From: an uncultured Acetatifactor sp. | GTDB lineage: Bacteria; Bacillota; Clostridia; Lachnospirales; Lachnospiraceae | Direction of reading: 5' to 3' | Assembly: GCA_910580225.1 (NCBI GenBank) | Contig: CAJTXE010000040.1 | Span: 1 to 38,006 of the forward strand | DNA length: 38,006 nt | Part shown: positions 32,692 through 38,006 of the stretch, one piece after another | How positions within the stretch are numbered: position 1 is the first letter of the stretch | Layout of the letters: each line of letters starts with the position of its first letter | Made by a program: the position numbers and the translations under genes | Notes under the pieces: generated by a model | What the model was told of the DNA's origin: nothing | Database searches by the model: none | What the model saw: the letters and a program-made list of their open reading frames with translations, nothing else

Positions 32692-34180
32692 ATTCTATTA
32701 CCGGGAACTGGAATGCTTTGGAAAAGCAGAAGAAGTAATACAACATAAGGTCGGGAAAAATGGTTATTTTGATTTATCTTGTCTTCCGAAAGAAACCTTG
32801 AAGGAGGAGTTCCGCCGCTATATCTGCTACAGGGGAACACAGGTGTCCCTGAATACCATTGGACGTGACAGCATTTATTTCCGACAGTTTTGTAAGGCAC
32901 TTCAAACACGCAGATCACTTCCAGAAAGCCTGCTGGACTGGGAAGAGGAGAAGTGGATCCAGTTGCTGAAAGCATGGATGTTGCAGAACGGTATCCTATT
33001 GACCAGAGAAGAAAAGAATGTCTATGGGAAGATAAGTATAGCTGAAGCGAGACTGCTCGGTTATTTTCGGCGGGTATATCGGTTCCTGAAGCCAGCAGAT
33101 GAGAGGGCGGAAAGAGAGAAGGATATATGGGAACTGGAAAAGCTGGATATCCCAATTGAACAGAATCCCATCTACAAAACGGATACTTTGAATTTTACTG
33201 GGATCCTGCAGGAAAAGATCAGAGAAGAAGTGAAGCTGGCAATCTACCAGCACCTGAAATATGAGAAGCTTGGAACGGTGAAAAGGGAACTTACCTCCCT
33301 GCGGCAGTTTTCCAGATATCTGAAGGAGAAACAGATCCGGATACAATCCTGCTCAGAGATTGACAGGGAACTGCTGGAAGGATATCTGATCTTTAAGGCA
33401 ACCAATGGGAGTTCCGGAAGAGGGAACAGCGATGATATTTTAAAGCTGAGGTCCATACTGGAGACTGTCGGAAAACTTTGCAGGTATCCTCAGCTGGAAA
33501 AGCTGTTTCTGAATACGGATATCCCGCCAGAGCTGGAGCCGGAGTTCAGAGCGTATTCAGACGGCGAACTGAAGCGACTGAACGCACATATCACAAAACT
33601 GGATGAGCAGATCACCAGGTGCATGGTCATCCATCAGATGCTGGGAACCAGGATCTCAGACACTCTCACCCTGCAGAGAGACTGCCTGTTCCAACTGAAT
33701 GGTGTGGATATGATAAGGATCCGGCAGGTTAAGACAAAGACCTTCGAGAAGCCGGTCAGTGCAGAGCTGGCGGCGCTGATCCGGAAGGCAATCCAGTATA
33801 CGGAGGAACGGTATGGAGAAACGGTCTACATTTTTGTAGATGCGAGGGACACCAGACGGCCTCTGCAATACAGTACCATTAAACATAAGGTCCTTAGCCT
33901 GATACAGAAAGAGGACCTGCGGGATGACGAGGGGAAGCACTTCCGGTTCGGCACGCACATGTTCCGCCGGTCCTATGGTGTGAAGCTGACAGAGCTGCAT
34001 CTGGATGACTGGACCATCGCCAAACTGCTTGGGCATAAGGGTGTCAACGCAGTGATGCATTACCGGAAGATGAGCAACCAAATCCTGGTGGATGAAACGC
34101 GCAGAGCCAGGGAAGCACAGACCAGGATCCTGCTTGCAAACCTGGAAGGGTGGGGTGAAGACTATGAACAAATACGATAA
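32681..34180 (+). CDS. Third tyrosine recombinase of the cluster
   Basis: A 499-residue recombinase. The catalytic residues are R324 (LGTRISDTL), H426 and R429 (HMFRR), H452 (LGHKG) and Y461 (VMHYRKMS). The N-terminal two thirds resemble TnpB-like proteins. Classic Tn554 has only two recombinases, so this three-recombinase form approaches recombinase-in-trio (RIT) layouts, but the TnpC-like gene downstream fits Tn554. ATG at 32681 has GGAGAG before it and overlaps tnpB by 11 bases; the longer open frame from 32588 lies inside tnpB. Confidence 0.88.
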   Translation: MEDRFYYRELECFGKAEEVIQHKVGKNGYFDLSCLPKETLKEEFRRYICYRGTQVSLNTIGRDSIYFRQFCKALQTRRSLPESLLDWEEEKWIQLLKAWMLQNGILLTREEKNVYGKISIAEARLLGYFRRVYRFLKPADERAEREKDIWELEKLDIPIEQNPIYKTDTLNFTGILQEKIREEVKLAIYQHLKYEKLGTVKRELTSLRQFSRYLKEKQIRIQSCSEIDRELLEGYLIFKATNGSSGRGNSDDILKLRSILETVGKLCRYPQLEKLFLNTDIPPELEPEFRAYSDGELKRLNAHITKLDEQITRCMVIHQMLGTRISDTLTLQRDCLFQLNGVDMIRIRQVKTKTFEKPVSAELAALIRKAIQYTEERYGETVYIFVDARDTRRPLQYSTIKHKVLSLIQKEDLRDDEGKHFRFGTHMFRRSYGVKLTELHLDDWTIAKLLGHKGVNAVMHYRKMSNQILVDETRRAREAQTRILLANLEGWGEDYEQIR

Positions 34181-34547
34181 GATGATCGAACTGAACCGGG
34201 AGAAAAGCGATGAAAAGATCGCTGCGGCAAAGCTGGCGATCCGGAAGATGTTGGAAGAAGGGGACAGGATAACGATCCCGCAGCTGATGAAGATGACCGG
34301 ACTTTCCAGAGGCTTCTTTTATAAGAATCCGATTGTGAGGACAGAGATCAACCAGGCGCTGGAACAACAGGCCGGAACCATCGACCCACGCCGAAATATC
34401 CTCGATAAAGCGATGGGCGGCAGGATTGAGCTGCTGGAACAGCAGATCAGGGAACTGAAGCAGGAGAATGAAAAGCTGCAGAAGGAGAACCAGAAGCTGC
34501 GGAAGGGGATGGGGAAGCAAGATAAGAAAGTTTGGAAAAATCTGTAA
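34164..34547 (+). CDS. tnpC: TnpC-like / DUF6262 accessory protein
   Basis: A 127-residue protein, close to Tn554 TnpC (125). The first half has an HTH-like region (ITIPQLMKMTGLSRGFFYKNP). The second half is a coiled coil of about 35 residues (LLEQQIRELKQENEKLQ and on). TnpC influences orientation and frequency of Tn554 transposition. ATG at 34164 follows GGGTGGGGTGAAG; the open frame from 34092 is only an extension inside the recombinase gene, which it overlaps by 17 bases. A terminator follows. Confidence 0.85.
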   Translation: MNKYDKMIELNREKSDEKIAAAKLAIRKMLEEGDRITIPQLMKMTGLSRGFFYKNPIVRTEINQALEQQAGTIDPRRNILDKAMGGRIELLEQQIRELKQENEKLQKENQKLRKGMGKQDKKVWKNL

Positions 34548-34562
34548 TATGAAAGTGTACAT

Positions 34563-34595
34563 AGAGCCAGTGGGCGAAATTCTGCTGGCTCTTAT
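34563..34595 (+). terminator. Terminator after tnpC
   Basis: AGAGCCAG pairs with CTGGCTCT (8-bp stem) around a 14-base loop. The following TTATAAAA is a weak U tract. A related sequence follows the HEPN gene at 36776. Confidence 0.6.
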
Positions 34596-34667
34596 AAAAT
34601 CGCATTGATGAATTTCTGTTATCAATACGACTTTATTTCAAGATTAAGTGCAATTTTTTATGAGTAA

Positions 34668-34676
34668 TGGTATAAT
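34668..34676 (+). promoter_or_regulatory. Extended -10 promoter of HEPN gene
   Basis: TGGTATAAT is an extended -10. A good -35 is not seen, only GTGCAA 17 bases upstream. It gives the AT-rich gene its own start, after the tnpC terminator. Confidence 0.5.
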
Positions 34677-34795
34677 TAATACAGTAGCGAAGGGTTGTGA
34701 ATAAGGCGTATATTTTGCAGGTGAAGTTGTGGCGAAATTAAGACATACGATGATATATTGATTATTTTCTAGAAATTAATATGGGGGTAACAACA

Positions 34796-36739
34796 ATGCG
34801 TCCAGAATATGATGGAGTCAAGTTTTATAGTATGCAAGATTGGAGTACGGGAGAAAATTTGGAAAAAGCAGCTAAAATTCTTGAATCTTTTAATGAGAAC
34901 GAAGATTATGTAGATATCAACAAGGTGATTGAACTCTATAATGTTCAGCAGCTAATTAATAGTGGCGCATATCTTCGAGAGTGGGATGAAGATATAATTG
35001 ATCATTATAAAAAATTAAGTATTCCGCTTACAAAAGTTTTAGGGAAATTCTTTGGAAAAATTAATGATGAAAATTTTCAATTAATTACTCGTTCGGTTTC
35101 TATTGGATATGTTGAAGATTACTGGGTGTTGTTCGTTAAATTTAGGATTTATAAAAAAGTATCCGGAGAAATGTTTGCAGCATATATAAATGATCCAAAA
35201 ACTACGCTTTGGATATTGTTACAACAAGAAGAATTGGTAAAATATTATGGCAAAGAACTAGCAGATGTTTTGCGTATTTCTGAGCAAACGCCTCGTTTGG
35301 TTATAAGTAAATTTTTGGAAAGACATGATAAGGAGAGTCCTTATCATTTTCCGAAGGAATTAAATCCAACAGAATATGAAGGAATTTTACAGAATTACAT
35401 TAATTCAGATACAGCAAACTTAAATCATTTGCAGCTATTAGCACGTACCCAAAGTTCAAAAGAATGTCCAATAAGTGACAAACTTAGGTTATGTGCTAAA
35501 AGGGCATGTGATTCGTATTGGGAGAAACATCCTTTTACAGGTGTACATGTAGGATATGGAATTGGTGTGGAATTTGCAGATGTATCTGAAATAAAGAGTG
35601 TAAAAAGATTGGAAAATAATGATTATAAAATTACTTATGATGTGAAGTGGTTGTTGGAGAATTTGGATTATCCAACGATTTTAAATAATTTTCGGTATGT
35701 TTTTGAACAATTTGATGATTGCTGGAGAAGTAGTTTGGTTTCAGTAAAATCTCAATTAGGAGTATTTGAAAGAACGCTTTTTGTAAGAGGAGTCAAAGAT
35801 TACATCAAGGGGAATAACTTTGATGTAGTAGATAATCTGTCAACGATGCAAGTAAGAGGATGCTATGACATCTTAAAAAGTAGAGATATACGATTAGAGG
35901 ATGTTTTTAAATGGTTTTTTGAAGAGTATCTTCCACAAGAATTTGGTGTAAATGGTTTCCGATTTAATCCTCCGTCAGAAGGAACAACACTGGTAGAAAA
36001 ATGTAGAACCATAGCTTCAGAAATGGATGGAGTGCTTAAACAGTTTCGTATGTATGTGCAAGATGGAGAAATAGATCGGGAATTATTTGAGATGTCCTCA
36101 GAGCACATTGTGTTTTCAAATTTATCTGGCTTTGTAAAGAATAAATATGCATATGAAAATAGTAATGATATTCAAAATGAGCAGTTTATGCTATTTTCTG
36201 ATCAGAGCCATTTATGTTATATAGAGAAAACTAAAAGTAGGTATACTTGTTTTTGCGATTTGCTTATCCAAGAGGATATATTGCTTTCTGATTTTTTTGA
36301 ATATCAAAAAGAAAACATTCGTTGGCTTATTAAAAAAGATATAGTTATAGAGAAATCAGATGGATATTTGGAATTAAATGGTCCTAAAGTTTTTATTCTG
36401 AAAGATTTGTATGATCATGATGTGATTTGTCCTCAATATTATGATGATGAATTGAAGAAAATAATTGATGAATGGATTATGAATGGTGATTTGAGATTAG
36501 AAAATAGTCTATTTTCCAAACCGGAGCAGGATTATTTAAATTATGAATTGAATAAATCCTCTTATAGTAATGGTCTTGATTTGCGTAACAAATATGCACA
36601 TAGCACTTATCCAGAAAACGAAAAGATACAGCTTGTAGATTATATTAGGCTGTTAAAAATTATGGTTCTTGTCATTACAAAAATTAATGATGAATTCTGT
36701 TTGCGAGAGGAAATATGTGAAAAAATGGAGAAAGCATAA
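34796..36739 (+). CDS. HEPN-type protein, putative defence cargo
   Basis: A 647-residue soluble protein, clearly more AT-rich than its neighbours. The last 60 residues contain GLDLRNKYAHSTYPENE, with R597 and H602 forming the R-x4-H motif of HEPN ribonucleases and a following long helix (VDYIRLLKIMVLVITKIND). The first 540 residues show no domain I recognise; they are mixed alpha/beta with no transmembrane helix. Such HEPN proteins often act in abortive infection or RNA cleavage. It sits in the cargo position of a Tn554-like element, downstream of tnpC. ATG at 34796 has GGGGGT 8 bases upstream; the in-frame ATG at 34781 is less likely. Function is inferred. Confidence 0.65.
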   Translation: MRPEYDGVKFYSMQDWSTGENLEKAAKILESFNENEDYVDINKVIELYNVQQLINSGAYLREWDEDIIDHYKKLSIPLTKVLGKFFGKINDENFQLITRSVSIGYVEDYWVLFVKFRIYKKVSGEMFAAYINDPKTTLWILLQQEELVKYYGKELADVLRISEQTPRLVISKFLERHDKESPYHFPKELNPTEYEGILQNYINSDTANLNHLQLLARTQSSKECPISDKLRLCAKRACDSYWEKHPFTGVHVGYGIGVEFADVSEIKSVKRLENNDYKITYDVKWLLENLDYPTILNNFRYVFEQFDDCWRSSLVSVKSQLGVFERTLFVRGVKDYIKGNNFDVVDNLSTMQVRGCYDILKSRDIRLEDVFKWFFEEYLPQEFGVNGFRFNPPSEGTTLVEKCRTIASEMDGVLKQFRMYVQDGEIDRELFEMSSEHIVFSNLSGFVKNKYAYENSNDIQNEQFMLFSDQSHLCYIEKTKSRYTCFCDLLIQEDILLSDFFEYQKENIRWLIKKDIVIEKSDGYLELNGPKVFILKDLYDHDVICPQYYDDELKKIIDEWIMNGDLRLENSLFSKPEQDYLNYELNKSSYSNGLDLRNKYAHSTYPENEKIQLVDYIRLLKIMVLVITKINDEFCLREEICEKMEKA

Positions 36740-36775
36740 TTTAAACAGATGTTTATGATACAAAGATGTACATAA

Positions 36776-36806
36776 GGCTAGCAAGCAAGAGTTTGCTGGC
36801 TTTTTG
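36776..36806 (+). terminator. Terminator after HEPN gene
   Basis: GGCTAGCAA pairs with TTTGCTGGC (one wobble) and a U5 run follows. It resembles the terminator after tnpC in sequence and in its preceding TGTACATA. Confidence 0.6.
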
Positions 36807-36845
36807 TAGTTATTACCTTTTGGTTCATACTTGAAAACTTTTGAG

Positions 36846-36869
36846 ACTTCCGTTTTGGCGGGAGTTTTT
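36846..36869 (+). terminator. Short terminator
   Basis: ACTTCCG pairs with CGGGAGT (one wobble) and five U residues follow. No nearby gene end except the HEPN gene, so it may be a remnant of a lost gene. Confidence 0.5.
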
Positions 36870-36895
36870 ATAACATTATATAAGGAAGAAGAGGG

Positions 36896-37084
36896 ATGAC
36901 TGCGGATATGCTCCATAGGCATATGCTATCCATGCAGTGCAGGTATTTGAAAAAAGATATGGCGGATAGTAGAATGAAATATCAGGAAACTGGTGACGGC
37001 GCTATCAGAAATCAGGTAAAAAGAACACAAAACACATTTTTGCATAGCGTTAAAGCCAGTCTTTTCAGAAGGTTCCAGAGGTAG
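36896..37084 (+). CDS. Small hypothetical protein
   Basis: A 62-residue basic protein (SMQCRYLKKDMADSRMKYQE, then QVKRTQNTFLHSVKASLFRR). No family recognised. AGGAAGAAGAGGG just before the ATG is a credible ribosome site. It is immediately followed, in the same frame, by a flavodoxin remnant. It may be a short relic. Confidence 0.4.
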   Translation: MTADMLHRHMLSMQCRYLKKDMADSRMKYQETGDGAIRNQVKRTQNTFLHSVKASLFRRFQR

Positions 37085-37336
37085 GCTACATTTTATTATC
37101 CTATATGGCACGGGCAGGCTCCCAGGATTATCAGTACGTTTTTGGAAAGCTACGATTTTTCTGAAAAGACCATTGTTCCGTTCTGTACCTCTCATAGCAG
37201 TGGGATTGGTTCCAGCGCTGTGAACCTTCATACACTGTGCCCGGATTCCGTGGAATGGGTAGAGGGAAAGCGGTTTGAGGCCGGAACTTCCAGAGATACT
37301 ATGGAGGAATGGCTTGGCAGCATAGGGGTCAAATGA
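37085..37336 (+). pseudogene. Flavodoxin 3' remnant
   Basis: The open frame after the TAG at 37082 encodes YPIWHGQAPRIISTF, then SYDFSEKTIVPFCTSHSSGIGSSAV and WVEGKRFEAGTSRDTMEEWLGS. This is the C-terminal half of a flavodoxin-like protein (Flavodoxin_4 group). The N-terminal FMN phosphate loop is absent and no start codon with a ribosome site fits, so the gene is broken. Intact relatives commonly accompany LysR and aldo/keto reductase genes, suggesting this part once belonged with the redox genes upstream before the mobile element arrived. Confidence 0.75.
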
Positions 37337-37385
37337 TTTAGAAAGATTGTCAGGCTTCTTGGAGAGAAGGTGGTAGTTTGGGAAA

Positions 37386-37781
37386 ATGATAATTGTAACT
37401 TTTTCTGACCCAGAAGAACAGGTTGTAGAAAAAATTAAAGCAGTATTAGCAGAGGATCAGGAAATTGAGAGCATTTCTATTGCTGATGGTAAAGAGATAA
37501 GGTTTGGCGATGTGGAGATACAGACAAAACAACGAAAGGTTTTTTTAAAAGGAAAAGAAATAGAATTAACTACAAGGGAATTTGATGTTTTATACACACT
37601 TGCCTACTATCATGACCAGGTGCTGACTACCAGACAAATTTACAAGGCGATTACCGGAGAAGACGTCATGGGTGATTATCATGGCATTGAAAGCAGCGTA
37701 TACTCCATAAGAAAAAAACCGGGACGCGATGTCATTCAGAATGTTCGTGGATATGGATATCAATTAAAAAAAGAAAAATAG
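37386..37781 (+). CDS. Orphan OmpR-type winged-helix regulator, copy 2
   Basis: A 131-residue paralogue of the protein at 25557, with identical central part (KGKEIELTTREFDVLYTLAYYHDQVL, then TTRQIYKAITGEDVMGDYHG) but differences near the start (ESISIADGKEIRFGDVEI) and end (IRKKPGRDVIQNVRGYGYQL). Proline replaces leucine in the IRKKxGR loop before the recognition wing. It lacks a receiver domain. Its middle stretch is nearly identical at DNA level while the flanks diverged, which looks like gene conversion. A terminator follows at 37788. Confidence 0.85.
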   Translation: MIIVTFSDPEEQVVEKIKAVLAEDQEIESISIADGKEIRFGDVEIQTKQRKVFLKGKEIELTTREFDVLYTLAYYHDQVLTTRQIYKAITGEDVMGDYHGIESSVYSIRKKPGRDVIQNVRGYGYQLKKEK

Positions 37782-37787
37782 AGAAAA

Positions 37788-37829
37788 GCCAGAAACAAGC
37801 AATTTACAATGTTGTTTCTGGCTTTTTTT
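37788..37829 (+). terminator. Terminator after winged-helix copy 2
   Basis: GCCAGAAACAA pairs perfectly with TTGTTTCTGGC and seven U residues follow. Confidence 0.8.
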
Positions 37830-38006
37830 ATATAATCTTAAGAAAATCGAGATAAAAATGAATCTTCGATGAACGTGTACTGAAAAACGCCTGATATAAT
37901 AAAATAAAATTTGAAATAAATATTCAGTGAAACCGGGATACCCCGTCAAAGAAAAAACGGTGCTTTGACGGGTACATTTGTACGCCGCTTGATAAATTTT
38001 GATTCC

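Larger units (their letters stand above)
36740..36895. other. AT-rich gap with two terminators
   Basis: It contains GATGTA (36764-36769), a match to the six-base core I recall at Tn554 junctions, then hairpins at 36776-36806 and 36846-36869. No ORF. It is a possible right end of the element; the match is short and may be chance. Confidence 0.3.
37362..38006 (+). repeat. Winged-helix gene plus leader, direct repeat copy 2
   Basis: It matches 25533-26180 and continues past the window edge. The leader after the terminator is about 98% identical to copy 1 (one substitution, two single-base indels and one change near the U run), including the CCCGTCAAAG hairpin at 37942-37972. Confidence 0.85.

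Noticed and set aside
36764..36769. Firm call of the Tn554-type right junction from GATGTA
   Set aside because: A six-base match is expected by chance several times in the window and the left end was not found, so it is kept only as a hint.

Overview
The window looks like a chromosome segment of a Gram-positive gut-type Clostridia, most probably a Lachnospiraceae member. The reasons are strong AGGAGG-type ribosome sites, moderate GC with AT-rich promoters, lipobox lipoproteins, a Spo0A-C-like protein and several families common in that group (DUF3737, cyclophilin-like lipoproteins, ferredoxin-tailed aldo/keto reductases, MazF/sigma/winged-helix modules of integrative elements). The species cannot be fixed from sequence alone.

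Region 1 (1-2000) is accessory. It holds a multi-helix RNA-like segment, a small HTH gene with an apparent premature stop, an XRE repressor divergent from a Spo0A-C-like protein over three operator-like repeats, and a second XRE regulator.

Region 2 (2000-25500) is a metabolic and envelope regulon read almost entirely rightward. A divergent LysR gene and an OmpR-type two-component system sit at its left side. Genes in order: two iron-sulfur flavoproteins, histidine kinase and response regulator, a membrane-anchored Ntn-type amidase, an alpha/beta hydrolase, a carboxymuconolactone decarboxylase-cupin fusion, a second lipoprotein amidase, a PaaK-like ligase, an ABC ATPase with a large FtsX permease, a cyclophilin-like lipoprotein, CysE, DapA, an HPr-like protein, a lipoprotein hydrolase, a ferredoxin-type aldo/keto reductase, an acetyltransferase, a DUF3737-LysE fusion, a second cyclophilin-like lipoprotein and a PatB-type aminotransferase. 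Three 45-bp promoters share sequence and spacing (3069, 10172, 21157), and a second box with 11-bp periodicity recurs three times (4616, 10259, 21879). This suggests two regulators jointly control the island.

Region 3 (25500-38006) is mobile. It is bracketed by two copies of a winged-helix gene plus leader (25533-26180 and 37362-38006) whose noncoding half is better conserved than the coding half. Between them are a leader with two terminator-like hairpins, a sigma-factor-like gene, a roughly 470-nt hairpin-rich noncoding segment, two MazF-like genes without a visible antitoxin, a catalytically altered serine-recombinase N-domain, and a Tn554-like set of three tyrosine recombinases plus TnpC. 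Downstream of tnpC lies an AT-rich 647-aa protein ending in a HEPN-type R-x4-H motif. It is the best candidate here for an undescribed defence-like cargo gene. A flavodoxin 3' remnant precedes the second winged-helix copy.
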